A stretch of 64,000 nt of DNA from Peptoniphilaceae bacterium (GTDB lineage Bacteria; Bacillota; Clostridia; Tissierellales; Peptoniphilaceae). The DNA lies in NCBI GenBank assembly GCA_028726605.1, contig JAQYPV010000015.1, positions 28,513 through 92,512 of the forward strand. Reading direction: 5' to 3'. A model generated the notes under the pieces. The model had not been told where the DNA came from. It did not search any database and saw nothing but the letters and a program-made list of their open reading frames with translations. Below, one piece after another: positions 19,160 to 28,945 of this stretch. Every line of letters begins with the position of its first letter. Positions within the stretch are counted from its first letter, which is position 1. The position numbers and the translations under genes were made by a program.

Positions 19160-21066
19160 GCGTCCTCCCCGGCGTACTTCGCCAAATACCGATCCAGCGC
19201 GTCCACTGCCTCATCCACCGTGATGGCCGTGTCCTCCACTGGGAGACCGTCCTCTTTCAGATCCTGCATGAGCGCCGTCACCTGCGGCACCGACAACCCC
19301 ATATCCTCCAATTCCGCGCGACGGTGGAAGATCTCATGCGGCGTACCGTCCATGACCACCCGCCCGGCGTCCACCACCAAGATGCGATTGGCCTGCTCAG
19401 CGATGTCCTCCATGGAGTGCGTCACCAGCACGATCGTGAGTTCCGGATTTTCCTCGTACAACCTGCGAATCGTCGCCAGAATCTCGTTGCGACCCTGGGG
19501 GTCCAGACCCGCCGTCGGTTCGTCCAACACCAGATAGCGCGGACGCAACGCCAGCACTCCCGCAATGGCCACGCGCCGCTTCTGCCCGCCCGAAATCTCA
19601 AACGGCGACTTATCCTTCTTCGTCTCGTAGTCCAAGCCCACCGACGCCATCGCCCATCGCACCCGCTCGTCGATCTCCTCGTCGGACAATTTGAGGTTCT
19701 TGGGTCCGAAGGCGATGTCCTTGTAAATGGTCTCCTCGAACAGCTGATCCTCCGGATACTGGAAGACGAGTCCCACCTGCTGACGGAGCCTGCGCAAGTC
19801 CGCCTTCGGCGCCGTCGTCGTGATGTCTCCCACCGTGAGTGTCCCCTCCTGCGGGATGTTCAAGCCGTTCATGTGCTGCACGAGCGTGGATTTGCCCGAA
19901 CCCGTGTGCCCGATGAGTCCGATGTACTCGTGCTCGTGGATGGTGAGGTTGATGCGGTCCAGCGCCTTCACCGGGTTCTTCGTGCCGTAGCCGTAATAGA
20001 AGGACATCTCCCGAAAGACCATGTCCTGTGCGCCTGTTTCGTCCGGCGCCATAACGGCGTGCGCGCCATCTTGAGAAACGCCCCGCTCTCCCTCCCCCGG
20101 GTTGGCGTCCGACGTGGCCATGTCTTGCACCGTCTCGTTCGGCAGCCCCGCTGCCACCCCTTCGATGGCCGCCACCAATTCCGGAATCGTCAACACGTCA
20201 TCGGGCAGGTCGTAGCCGCGGCGATTCAGGACGTGTGCCACCTCCGTCACCTGCGGCACGTCGAGCTCCAAGCGGCGCATGGTCTCCACGTCGCGGAAGA
20301 TCTCGCGCGGCCGCCCTTCGAGCGCAATACGCCCCTCGTCCAACACCACGATGCGGTCCGCCGCAACGGCTTCCTCCATATTGTGCGTGATGAGCAAGAT
20401 GGTCTTGTGCGCCTCGCGGTTGAGCCGCAAGATGGTGTCGATGATCTCGCGGCGGCCGACGGGATCCAGCATGGCCGTGGGCTCGTCCAGGATGATGCAC
20501 TCCGGCAGCATCGCCAGTACTCCGGCAATGGCCACGCGCTGCTTCTGCCCACCTGAAAGTTTGTACGGCTCGCGACGCTTGTACTGCGTCATATCCACGA
20601 GTTCCAGCGCGCGATCCACCCGATGGCGCAGTTCCGGATTGGGAATGCCCAAGTTCTCCGGCCCAAACGCCACGTCTTCTTCTACGATGGACGCCACCAT
20701 CTGGTTATCCGGATTTTGAAAGACCATCCCGCAGTGCGCCCGAATCTCCCACAGGTACTGTTCGTCCGCCGTGTCCATGCCCAAGATGCGGATGGACCCC
20801 TTGCGCGGAAGGAGTTGGGCATTCAAGAGCCGCGCCAGCGTCGACTTGCCCGACCCGTTGTGCCCCAGGAGCGCGATGAATTCGCCCTCCTGCACGGTGA
20901 GATTCACGTCGTGCAGCACATCCCGCGCCACTTCCCCCTCATATGCCGGATACGCGAACGAGAGGTCCTGTACCTCAATCACGGGGCGTCTATTCACTGG
21001 CGTCGTCTCTTCGGTCTTTGCCTCGTCGAGCGTCCCCATTTTCTGCTCCATCTTCGTCCTTCCCAT
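19156..21066 (-). CDS. single-chain fused ECF ATPase (two complete EcfA-type domains)
   Basis: Walker A GHNGSGKST and GHTGSGKST; signatures KLSGGQKQRVAIAG and EISGGQKRRVAIAG; both Walker B motifs in one 636-aa frame. Confidence 0.93.
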   Translation of the reverse strand: MGRTKMEQKMGTLDEAKTEETTPVNRRPVIEVQDLSFAYPAYEGEVARDVLHDVNLTVQEGEFIALLGHNGSGKSTLARLLNAQLLPRKGSIRILGMDTADEQYLWEIRAHCGMVFQNPDNQMVASIVEEDVAFGPENLGIPNPELRHRVDRALELVDMTQYKRREPYKLSGGQKQRVAIAGVLAMLPECIILDEPTAMLDPVGRREIIDTILRLNREAHKTILLITHNMEEAVAADRIVVLDEGRIALEGRPREIFRDVETMRRLELDVPQVTEVAHVLNRRGYDLPDDVLTIPELVAAIEGVAAGLPNETVQDMATSDANPGEGERGVSQDGAHAVMAPDETGAQDMVFREMSFYYGYGTKNPVKALDRINLTIHEHEYIGLIGHTGSGKSTLVQHMNGLNIPQEGTLTVGDITTTAPKADLRRLRQQVGLVFQYPEDQLFEETIYKDIAFGPKNLKLSDEEIDERVRWAMASVGLDYETKKDKSPFEISGGQKRRVAIAGVLALRPRYLVLDEPTAGLDPQGRNEILATIRRLYEENPELTIVLVTHSMEDIAEQANRILVVDAGRVVMDGTPHEIFHRRAELEDMGLSVPQVTALMQDLKEDGLPVEDTAITVDEAVDALDRYLAKYAGEDA

Positions 21067-21145
21067 TGCTGTTCAAAGAAAGACCACCCTCGCTTCGCGA
21101 GAGTGGTCCGCCAAGTCTGTTCTATTGTATCGGAGATGCGTCAAA

Positions 21146-22546
21146 TTAGAAAGTGTCTTCCGCCGGAGAATAGTTGGTGCTGGACTCATAGATGACCACA
21201 GGCGTGCCGTTTCTGTAGTTGTCGTAGATGAACTTGGCTGTCTTCAAATTGAGGTTGATGCACCCGTTCGACCCGTTGTGGATGTACTCCGTACCGCCGA
21301 AACGCTCCACCCACGAGGCATCGTGCATCCCCACCCCGCCGTAGTTGACCGGCATCCAGTACTTCACCGGTGAATTGTACGGCGTGCCATCTTTATAGTG
21401 ACCGTTCAGCGTGCGGTCCTCCTCGCGGCTCCAGATCATGTTCACGCCGCGCGGGGTCTCGTTGTAGTCGTTCACCTTGCCAGTCTTGATGGCCGCATCG
21501 TAGATGAGTTCTCCGTCCTTGTACGCCCACAGGTGCTGACGGGACAGGTCGATTTCGATGTAGGTGTCGCCGATGTCGTTCTGTTCGCCGCGCGCCATCC
21601 CTTCGTTGAGGTAGACTGCCTCCGCCTCCTGGGACCCGCCCTTCTGTAGCAGCTCCTTCAAGACGTTCACGGTCTCATCCACGTCCATGCGCCAGCCGTA
21701 GATGCCGGGCGGCACCTCCACCGTGCCCTCGCCCGTCGTCTCAAACGTGCGCGTGGTGCCATACGTGTCCGTCTCGATGGCCATATCGCGCACCCAGTCG
21801 CGTAACCCTTGCGGATTCAAGGCGTAGCCGTCATCCGTCGGCTCCAGTAAGGCGATCATCTCCTTCGGCCCAAACGTGTAGGTCTTGCTCCCCATGGGAA
21901 ACGACACCGTGGCTTTGAGATACTGGTTAATCTGATCCGCTTCGGCCGTTAACGTGGCGTCGTCCTTGAGCACTTTGGGATTCTCGTAGAGCGCTTCCAC
22001 GGAGACTTCCCGCTCCGAGCCGCGCAACGCCTCCAGCACCAAACTCTTGAGTTCCGCCATGTCGAACGACGCCCCGCGCTTTTCGGGCTCCACGCGCGCT
22101 CCCGTCTCTTCAATGACGAGTTTGGCGTCTTCCGGCTTCGCCCCGTTTGGGTCAAAGCCGCCCTCGATGAGGCGTTTCTCTAACGCCTTTTCGTCCACGC
22201 TGCGCGTGTAGTCCACGGTGTACGCATGCTCGCCAAACACTTCCACGGGCCAGCGCCACGCCGACGGCTGCTCCGGTATCGCTCCGGTGACGTCGTAGTG
22301 AATGCCCAAATCCGCTTCGCTGAGCGCCACCTGCGCCCCGTCGCGACCGGTGAACGTCACCACCTCCTCGCTCGGCGCCATCATCGCAAAGCGCTCCACG
22401 GATTCTCCACCGCGCGCCTCGCCGTTCACGGTAGTGCGCGGGTAGGTGTTCTTGGAAAAATGCATCACGCCAAAGAGGTATCCCCCGAGTACGACGAGCA
22501 AAACCAATCCGACCATGACCCATTTCTTTGCGGATTTTTTCTCCAT
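21146..22546 (-). CDS. L,D-transpeptidase (YkuD) with PG_binding_4-like domains
   Basis: IEIDLSRQHLWAYKDGELI, GVGMHDASW, YIHNGSNGCINL catalytic motif. Confidence 0.92.
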   Translation of the reverse strand: MEKKSAKKWVMVGLVLLVVLGGYLFGVMHFSKNTYPRTTVNGEARGGESVERFAMMAPSEEVVTFTGRDGAQVALSEADLGIHYDVTGAIPEQPSAWRWPVEVFGEHAYTVDYTRSVDEKALEKRLIEGGFDPNGAKPEDAKLVIEETGARVEPEKRGASFDMAELKSLVLEALRGSEREVSVEALYENPKVLKDDATLTAEADQINQYLKATVSFPMGSKTYTFGPKEMIALLEPTDDGYALNPQGLRDWVRDMAIETDTYGTTRTFETTGEGTVEVPPGIYGWRMDVDETVNVLKELLQKGGSQEAEAVYLNEGMARGEQNDIGDTYIEIDLSRQHLWAYKDGELIYDAAIKTGKVNDYNETPRGVNMIWSREEDRTLNGHYKDGTPYNSPVKYWMPVNYGGVGMHDASWVERFGGTEYIHNGSNGCINLNLKTAKFIYDNYRNGTPVVIYESSTNYSPAEDTF

Positions 22547-22582
22547 GCTCGACCCCTTTCGATTCGTCTCGACCCTTACGAC

Positions 22583-23704
22583 CTACGACCGTACCGCCAT
22601 GTCGCGGTCCACGGTGACGACGACTTCGTCGCCAGGAAACGCCTCTGCCATCCGGCGATCCAGTTCTGCCTTGACCTTTCGCGTGTCATAGCGACTCTCC
22701 CAGGGCACGACGACGTCGAAGAGCAACTTGCGCCCCTGCGACGTCTGCACCACGCGAAAGTCGTGCATTCCAAACCCTGGGTCGACCTGCTGAACGAGTG
22801 CGAGGACGTGCGCCTGCAACTTGCGAATGGAATCCGTCTGTGGCAACAGCGGATCCATGTGGATCGTAATGTCGATGTCTTTCTGTTCACTGAGTTCCCG
22901 TTCGATGCGGTCCACCAGCTCATGGCTCTCGATGGCAGTGCGCATGCCGTCCACTTCGACGTGGACCGTCACGAAGCGCCGCCTTGGACCGTAATCATGA
23001 ACGATTAAGTCATGAATACCCAAAACGCCGTCGTAATGCATCAGGCGCTCGGTCAGGTCGCTCACAAAGCCCTCGTCCGGCGCCGTGCCGACGAGTTCGT
23101 TGACGTTTTTTTTGAGAATATCCCAGCCATTTTTGGCCACGAGGACGGCCACGAACACCGTGAGGTAGCCGTCGGTGGCCACGTGGATGAGGGGCGCCAA
23201 GGCGAGGGCCACGATGATCGCCAACGTCACCAAAAGGTCGGACTTGGCATCGGCCGCCGCGGCCAGGAGTACGTTGGAGCCGATGCGCTTCCCCACGCGC
23301 GTGTAGTAGACCACCATCCCGGCCTTCACCACTTGGGAGACGAGGAGAATGGCCAACGACAGCGGCGTCATTGCGATCATCTCCGGGTGTCGAATGCCGT
23401 CGATGCCCTGCATCAAGAGCGAAACGGCGACGTAGAGGATGACGAGGCCCACCACGAACGAACTCAGGTACTCAAAGCGCGCGTGTCCGAACGGGTGGCT
23501 GCGGTCCGAAGGCTTTCCGGCGATGACGAAGGTTGCAAACGACACCACCGACGAGAGTGCATCGAAGAGGTTGTTCATCCCATCGCCCACGATGGACGCC
23601 GCCCCCGTGGCGAGGCCGATGAAAATCTTAGAGCCCGCCAGTCCCAGATTGAACAGGAGGCCGATGGCACTGGTGCGCTGTCCTATTTGAGTTCGTTCGT
23701 CCAT
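22583..23704 (-). CDS. cation diffusion facilitator family transporter
   Basis: DGMNNLFDALSS, DRSHPFGHARFEYLSSF, dimerisation domain. Confidence 0.9.
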   Translation of the reverse strand: MDERTQIGQRTSAIGLLFNLGLAGSKIFIGLATGAASIVGDGMNNLFDALSSVVSFATFVIAGKPSDRSHPFGHARFEYLSSFVVGLVILYVAVSLLMQGIDGIRHPEMIAMTPLSLAILLVSQVVKAGMVVYYTRVGKRIGSNVLLAAAADAKSDLLVTLAIIVALALAPLIHVATDGYLTVFVAVLVAKNGWDILKKNVNELVGTAPDEGFVSDLTERLMHYDGVLGIHDLIVHDYGPRRRFVTVHVEVDGMRTAIESHELVDRIERELSEQKDIDITIHMDPLLPQTDSIRKLQAHVLALVQQVDPGFGMHDFRVVQTSQGRKLLFDVVVPWESRYDTRKVKAELDRRMAEAFPGDEVVVTVDRDMAVRS

Positions 23705-24618
23705 GACTCCACCGACTCCAGACGGAGCTCCACCGTCCACGTCTGTTCCTTTCCCGGCCCCACTTGGCCGACTTTTTGATTGGCGATGGCGCGCGCCAGG
23801 CTATCGTAATAGCCGTTTGTGGGCTCCAGCGCGATGGTCTTGGGCCCGGCGCTGCCGCCGGTGTTCACCCACCCGCCGAGATAAGGGATAACCTTGGGAT
23901 CCCAATACAAGGACAGCCTCACCCCCTCTGTGGGATACGTGATGGACGCCGCGCCCTGCGACAGCGGCTCCGTCAAATAGAACTTGTACGCCCCATCCAC
24001 AGGGACGTCATCCATGCGATGCAGGTCGAAGTCAAATGCCTCGTCCCCGTGGGCGTTCATGAGCGTGGCCGGCTCTGGCCAGGAGAGGACGGCATCCGGT
24101 TCATAGCGACACAGATCATGCAAGGCCCACAAGAAAGGCCGCGCCTGCACCGACTCGTTCAACACGCGGTACTTGAGGAAGATCGAGTGGCCTTCAATGT
24201 GGATGTGGCGTTCGAAGTAGAGCGGAATGGCGGAGAGGCGGAAGTACGCCTTCACCGAGCGCATGGTCCGATCTTCCTCGAACACGTTCCATGCGCGGCT
24301 CCACGCGTCGCCGTGGTCCGCAAAGTGGCCGAGGTCGCTCACATTGCAGGCGTCGATGGTGGGAATGCAGTCGTCGATGCCGGACAGATCGTAGTGGCTG
24401 AACGGCGCGCCAGGATAGGCCCTCTGGTAGAGCATGCGCTCGTCCGACACGGTCTCAATGCCCAGTGGTCGCGCCAGCGCCTCAAACTCTTTCGGCTTGT
24501 AGACGATGGATGCAATTTTGAATCCGATCTCCGGATAGATCGTGACGATGAGTTCTTCGGTCTCCAGCGTGACGACGTGAAGCGCGCTCGACGAGGCGCG
24601 GTGTTCCATCTTGCGCAT
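23683..24618 (-). CDS. aldose 1-epimerase-like family protein
   Basis: MRKMEHRASSSALHVVTLETEELIVTIYPEIGFKIASIVYKP...; galactose-mutarotase-like beta pattern. Confidence 0.6.
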   Translation of the reverse strand: MRKMEHRASSSALHVVTLETEELIVTIYPEIGFKIASIVYKPKEFEALARPLGIETVSDERMLYQRAYPGAPFSHYDLSGIDDCIPTIDACNVSDLGHFADHGDAWSRAWNVFEEDRTMRSVKAYFRLSAIPLYFERHIHIEGHSIFLKYRVLNESVQARPFLWALHDLCRYEPDAVLSWPEPATLMNAHGDEAFDFDLHRMDDVPVDGAYKFYLTEPLSQGAASITYPTEGVRLSLYWDPKVIPYLGGWVNTGGSAGPKTIALEPTNGYYDSLARAIANQKVGQVGPGKEQTWTVELRLESVESWTNELK

Positions 24619-24648
24619 AATCCCCTCCTCTACTTTCAAAGTGCCTTC

Positions 24649-24678
24649 ATCATAAGAAAAGGCGCTCAAGCGTGTCAA
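24649..24678 (-). promoter_or_regulatory. promoter of epimerase-CDF-Ldt-Ecf-TruA operon
   Basis: TTGACA-N18-TATGAT on minus strand. Confidence 0.65.
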
Positions 24679-24683
24679 GTGAC

Positions 24684-24720
24684 AAAAAAAGAGCATGTCC
24701 CCAAGGCTCATGCTCTTCGC
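24684..24720 (-). terminator. terminator of ribosomal protein superoperon
   Basis: Minus strand AAGAGCATGAGCCTTGGGGACATGCTCTTTTTTT. Confidence 0.85.
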
Positions 24721-24732
24721 ATTTGAATGAAA

Positions 24733-25254
24733 TTATTCAGCGTCCGCCGGCTTTTCTTCCGTCTCGGCTACCGCTTCAGCCTCCGGGGCTTCCGCCGTCT
24801 CCGATTCGGTTTCCGCTACCGGCGCTTCCTCCGTCGCTTCGACCTCCGGCTCTGCTTGCGCTTCAACCGGCGTCTCTTCCGGCTTGTGGGCCTTCTTTAC
24901 GACGAGTCCTTCGTCGACCAACTCCAGGATGGCCATCTCCGCACCATCGCCGCGACGAGGTCCCAGCTTCAGGACGCGCGTATAACCGCCTTCGCGATCC
25001 GCAAACTTCGGAGCGATCTCCTCGACCAGTTTGCGCGCGACCGCGTTACTGTAGAGGCGCGAGGACACCTGGCGATTGCCGGCCAGCGTACCCTTCTTCG
25101 CGAGAGTAATCATCTTCTCCGCCAGACGCTGCGCATCTTTGGCGCGCGTGACGGTCGTTGTAATTCTGCCGTTGATGAACAACGAAGAGACGAGATTCTT
25201 GAGCATCGCCTGGCGATGATCCGTTCTGCGTCCCAATTTTCTTAAAGTCGCCAA
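24733..25254 (-). CDS. rplQ: 50S ribosomal protein L17 with acidic C-terminal extension
   Basis: [19 protein letters not shown]-rich tail after VKKAHK. Confidence 0.96.
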   Translation of the reverse strand: MATLRKLGRRTDHRQAMLKNLVSSLFINGRITTTVTRAKDAQRLAEKMITLAKKGTLAGNRQVSSRLYSNAVARKLVEEIAPKFADREGGYTRVLKLGPRRGDGAEMAILELVDEGLVVKKAHKPEETPVEAQAEPEVEATEEAPVAETESETAEAPEAEAVAETEEKPADAE

Positions 25255-25263
25255 CGTTTCCTC

Positions 25264-26226
25264 CTATTCCGCTTCCTTCGAATAGTTAAGCTCCAGCCCG
25301 TACGACTGCACTTTTTCCTCAACTTCCGCAAAGGACTTCTTTCCGAAATTGCGAATCTTGGCCAAGTCCTCCGCCTTAATCGTCACGATGTCGCCGAGCG
25401 TGTGGATATCCGAACGCTTCAAACAGTTGTAGCTGCGCAGCGTGAGATCCAGATCCTCGATGGGCTTCTGCAGGAGCGAGTTCTCCGGCTCCGGCTGTTC
25501 CGCCACATCCGTCTCTTCCTCCACCACATAATCCGGCAACTCGAAGAAGAGTTGCAGATGCTCGGTTAAAATGGCTGCCCCCTCAGAAATGGCCTCCTGC
25601 GGACTGATGGTCCCATTCGTCCACACTTCCAGGATCAGCTTGTCGTAATCCGTGATCTGCTGCACACGGGTGTTTTCGACTTCGAAGTTGACTTTCTTTA
25701 CAGGCGTAAAAGAGGAATCAATGGCGATCGTACCGATGGGATCACCGGGATCCTTATTCTGGTCCGCCAGGGCATAACCGGCGCCATCCACGACCGTCAA
25801 CTCCATGTGAATCGCCCCCTCGGCGTTGAGCGTGCAGAGGTAGTGACTCTGGTTGACGATCTCCACTTCGGTGCTCTCCTGAATGTCGCGCGCCGTGACG
25901 ATCTTCGGCCCCTCGACATCTAGGCGCAGTGTGACATCCTCGCCCTGACCCTGTAAACGACGCACCGCAAGGCCCTTGATGTTCAGCACCAGCTCCGGCA
26001 CATCCTCCAGCACGCCGGGGATGGTCGAGAACTCGTGCGGAACGCCCTCGTCGAATTTAATCGTGGCCACAGCAGCACCCGGAAGCGAGGAAAGGAGAAC
26101 GCGACGCAGGGAGTTGCCGATCGTCGTTCCAAACCCACGCTCCAATGGAGACATACTGAAACGTCCATAGTTCTTTTTGTCGTCTAACTCGAGGATTTCG
26201 ACTTTAGTATTGAGTTTATTTACCAT
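25264..26226 (-). CDS. rpoA: RNA polymerase alpha subunit
   Basis: GRFSMSPLERGFGTTIGNSLRRVLLSSLPG; alpha-CTD. Confidence 0.98.
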   Translation of the reverse strand: MVNKLNTKVEILELDDKKNYGRFSMSPLERGFGTTIGNSLRRVLLSSLPGAAVATIKFDEGVPHEFSTIPGVLEDVPELVLNIKGLAVRRLQGQGEDVTLRLDVEGPKIVTARDIQESTEVEIVNQSHYLCTLNAEGAIHMELTVVDGAGYALADQNKDPGDPIGTIAIDSSFTPVKKVNFEVENTRVQQITDYDKLILEVWTNGTISPQEAISEGAAILTEHLQLFFELPDYVVEEETDVAEQPEPENSLLQKPIEDLDLTLRSYNCLKRSDIHTLGDIVTIKAEDLAKIRNFGKKSFAEVEEKVQSYGLELNYSKEAE

Positions 26227-26283
26227 GGATCAGCCTCCCCTTCATTTCTGTCGAATACTTCAAATAACTGACTCCGGGGACGA

Positions 26284-26871
26284 TTACTTCGAGTACAACT
26301 CGACGATCTGCGTTTCCTCAATCGGGTAGTCGATGTTGTCGCGCATCGGCTCCGAGAGGATACGACCCTCCAGTTTTTCCGGATCGACAGAAACCCAAGG
26401 CATCTGATTCCACACATTCTGCTCAGTGTTCTTGAAGAACGCGTTCTTGCGGGACTTTTCTCGCACGCTCACGACATCGCCCACTTCGAGTTCCATGGAG
26501 GGGATGGTCGCCTTGTGACCGTTCAGGTCAAAATGGCCGTGCACGATGAGCTGGCGCGCTTGCTGACGCGTGGACGCAAAGCCCATGCGATAGACGACGT
26601 TGTCCAACCGCATCTCCAACAGCTTCAGCAGATTCCAACCAGCCTGACCGCCCATGCGCGTGGCGCGGACGAACAGATTGCGGAACACCTTTTCGGAGAC
26701 GCCGTAGATGAACTTGGCCTTCTGCTTTTCACGCAGCTGCATGCCGTAGTCCGAGAGTTTGCGCGTGTTACGCTTCGGATTGCGACGCGATTTCTTATTG
26801 ATGCCGACGACTTGGGGCTCAATGTCCAATGCGCGGCAACGCTTTAACACCGCTCCGTTAGTTCTTGCCAT
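26284..26871 (-). CDS. rpsD: 30S ribosomal protein S4
   Basis: S4 domain ASTRQQARQLIVHGHFDLNG. Confidence 0.97.
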   Translation of the reverse strand: MARTNGAVLKRCRALDIEPQVVGINKKSRRNPKRNTRKLSDYGMQLREKQKAKFIYGVSEKVFRNLFVRATRMGGQAGWNLLKLLEMRLDNVVYRMGFASTRQQARQLIVHGHFDLNGHKATIPSMELEVGDVVSVREKSRKNAFFKNTEQNVWNQMPWVSVDPEKLEGRILSEPMRDNIDYPIEETQIVELYSK

Positions 26872-26883
26872 GGTATACCTCCG

Positions 26884-27285
26884 TTACACTCTTCTTCTCT
26901 TCGGCGGTCTGCAGCCGTTGTGCGGGATCGGCGTGACGTCTTTGATCATCGTCACTGAGAGACCTGCCGTCTCCAGAGCGCGGATGGCCGATTCACGACC
27001 GGCGCCCGGTCCCTTCACATACACTTCTACAGTTTTCAGACCCTGGTCCATGGCCTTTTTCGCCGCTTCCTCAGCGCACTGCTGCGCCGCGTACGGCGTG
27101 GACTTACGCGAACCGCGGAAGCCCAACTGACCCGAAGAAGCCCAGGAAATGACGTTGCCGTTCAGATCCGAGAGCGTCACGATGGTGTTGTTGAACGTCG
27201 AGATGATGTGTGCCTGACCGTTCGTGATATTCTTTTTGACGCGCCGCTTACCGCCACGACGAGTCACACTTTGTTTACCAGCCAT
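26884..27285 (-). CDS. rpsK: 30S ribosomal protein S11
   Basis: [31 protein letters not shown]. Confidence 0.98.
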   Translation of the reverse strand: MAGKQSVTRRGGKRRVKKNITNGQAHIISTFNNTIVTLSDLNGNVISWASSGQLGFRGSRKSTPYAAQQCAEEAAKKAMDQGLKTVEVYVKGPGAGRESAIRALETAGLSVTMIKDVTPIPHNGCRPPKRRRV

Positions 27286-27295
27286 TCAATCCCCC

Positions 27296-27640
27296 TTACT
27301 TCTTCTTGCCTTTGCGCGTGCGTGCATTGTTCTTCGTGTTCTGCCCGCGCACCGGAAGATTGCGGCGATGACGGTTGCCGCGGTAACTGTTGATCTCGCG
27401 TAGACGCTTGATGTTCATCGATACTTCACGGCGCAGATCGCCCTCGATGCGATAGCCGGCAATCTGCTCGCGAATGCGCTGAATTTCTGCTTCCGAAAGA
27501 TCACGAACACGCGTGTCGGGATTCACCTCAGCGTTCTTCAAAATTTCGTTGGAGCGCGCGCGGCCGATACCGTAGATGTAGGTAAGCCCAATTTCGACGC
27601 GCTTGTCTTTCGGTAAATCGATCCCTGAAATACGAGCCAA
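27296..27640 (-). CDS. rpsM: 30S ribosomal protein S13
   Basis: [46 protein letters not shown]. Confidence 0.98.
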   Translation of the reverse strand: MARISGIDLPKDKRVEIGLTYIYGIGRARSNEILKNAEVNPDTRVRDLSEAEIQRIREQIAGYRIEGDLRREVSMNIKRLREINSYRGNRHRRNLPVRGQNTKNNARTRKGKKK

Positions 27641-27650
27641 AGTCGCCTCC

Positions 27651-27764
27651 TTAGCCTTGACGCTGTTTATGCTTCGGGTTCTCGCAGATCACCATCACGC
27701 GACCCTTGCGCTTGATGATCTTGCATTTATCGCACATCTTTTTGACTGATGGCCTGACTTTCAT
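27651..27764 (-). CDS. rpmJ: 50S ribosomal protein L36 (not in supplied ORF track)
   Basis: Hand translation [37 protein letters not shown]. Confidence 0.97.
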   Translation of the reverse strand: MKVRPSVKKMCDKCKIIKRKGRVMVICENPKHKQRQG

Positions 27765-27773
27765 TCTGTCCTC

Positions 27774-27992
27774 CTATTTCTTTCTCCATGTGATACGTCC
27801 CTTGGTCAAATCATACGGAGATAATTCGATAGTGACGTGATCGCCTTCGAGAATACGAATATAGTTCATGCGAAGTTTACCTGAGATATGTGCCATGACA
27901 TCATGACCGTTTTCGAGCTCGACGATGAAGATGGCATTCGGCAGGCGCTCTTTGACAACGCCCTCAACTTCAATTACATCTTTTGATGACAT
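27774..27992 (-). CDS. infA: translation initiation factor IF-1
   Basis: [47 protein letters not shown]. Confidence 0.97.
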   Translation of the reverse strand: MSSKDVIEVEGVVKERLPNAIFIVELENGHDVMAHISGKLRMNYIRILEGDHVTIELSPYDLTKGRITWRKK

Positions 27993-28299
27993 TCTCTCTC
28001 CTCCTGCGATTGCCCGTGTAAGGGGCCAACAACTCACGGACCTTGGCATCGTTCCACGACGTGTCCTGTTTCATCGTCTCAATCCCGGATATCTTGTCCC
28101 GGTACGGTTGCAAATGCATCACGCGTTTTTTCTTGGGCCGCGCCAACGGGCGCTGAGCGCCGTTCGTGACCCAGACATGCTTCGCATCGGCGATTTCTAA
28201 CACGAGAAAGACCGTTCCTTTGTCGTGCCCGGCTTTGGATCGCACGATCTGTCCCGGCACGAGCGGATTGGGTTGGTCCATATGGGCTTCCTGCGTCAT
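27970..28299 (-). CDS. KOW-domain (L14e-like) RNA-binding protein
   Basis: [52 protein letters not shown]. Confidence 0.8.
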   Translation of the reverse strand: MTQEAHMDQPNPLVPGQIVRSKAGHDKGTVFLVLEIADAKHVWVTNGAQRPLARPKKKRVMHLQPYRDKISGIETMKQDTSWNDAKVRELLAPYTGNRRRRENVIKRCN

Positions 28300-28934
28300 G
28301 CGTCAATCGCCTGACGGACGGCGGCAAAGACGTCATCCACAGGATGGTCGCCGTCGATATGCACGAGGTTGCCCTGTGCTTCATAGTACGCGATGAGCGG
28401 CTCGGTTTGTGCGCGGTAGACATCGAGGCGTTGCGCGACGGTCTCTTTCTTGTCGTCGGCGCGCTGGACGAGTTCGTGACCGCAGACATCGCAGATGCCT
28501 TCTTGAGTGGGCGGATTGTCCACGACGTGGTAGACCGCCCCGCACTCGGGGCAGCTGCGGCGACCGGACAGACGCTTCACGAGCGTCGGCGCGTCCACCT
28601 CGATGCAAATGACGTGGTCAAGCGCCTGTCCGCGCTCCTGCAGTCCTTCCGTCAAGGCGTCGGCCTGTTCGATCGTGCGCGGGAATCCGTCCAGAAGGTA
28701 GTTGTCCTGCTCCTGGTCGAGACGATCCCAGACCATGGCAATGGTCAGTTCATCTGGCACCAGATTGCCGCCGTCCAAATAGGCCTGCACCTTTTCGCCC
28801 AGCGGCGTCTTGTTCTTGATATTCTCGCGGAAGATGTCCCCCGTGGAAATATGCTTCAGTCCGAACTCCTGTTCGATCTTCTTCGCCTGTGTCCCTTTGC
28901 CGGCTCCCGGAGGGCCGAGTAATACGAGCTTCAT
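28296..28934 (-). CDS. adk: adenylate kinase, zinc-binding lid
   Basis: LLGPPGAGKGTQAKKI, DGFPRTIEQADAL, CPECG...CDVCG. Confidence 0.97.
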   Translation of the reverse strand: MKLVLLGPPGAGKGTQAKKIEQEFGLKHISTGDIFRENIKNKTPLGEKVQAYLDGGNLVPDELTIAMVWDRLDQEQDNYLLDGFPRTIEQADALTEGLQERGQALDHVICIEVDAPTLVKRLSGRRSCPECGAVYHVVDNPPTQEGICDVCGHELVQRADDKKETVAQRLDVYRAQTEPLIAYYEAQGNLVHIDGDHPVDDVFAAVRQAIDA

Positions 28935-28945
28935 CGAATCCCCTT

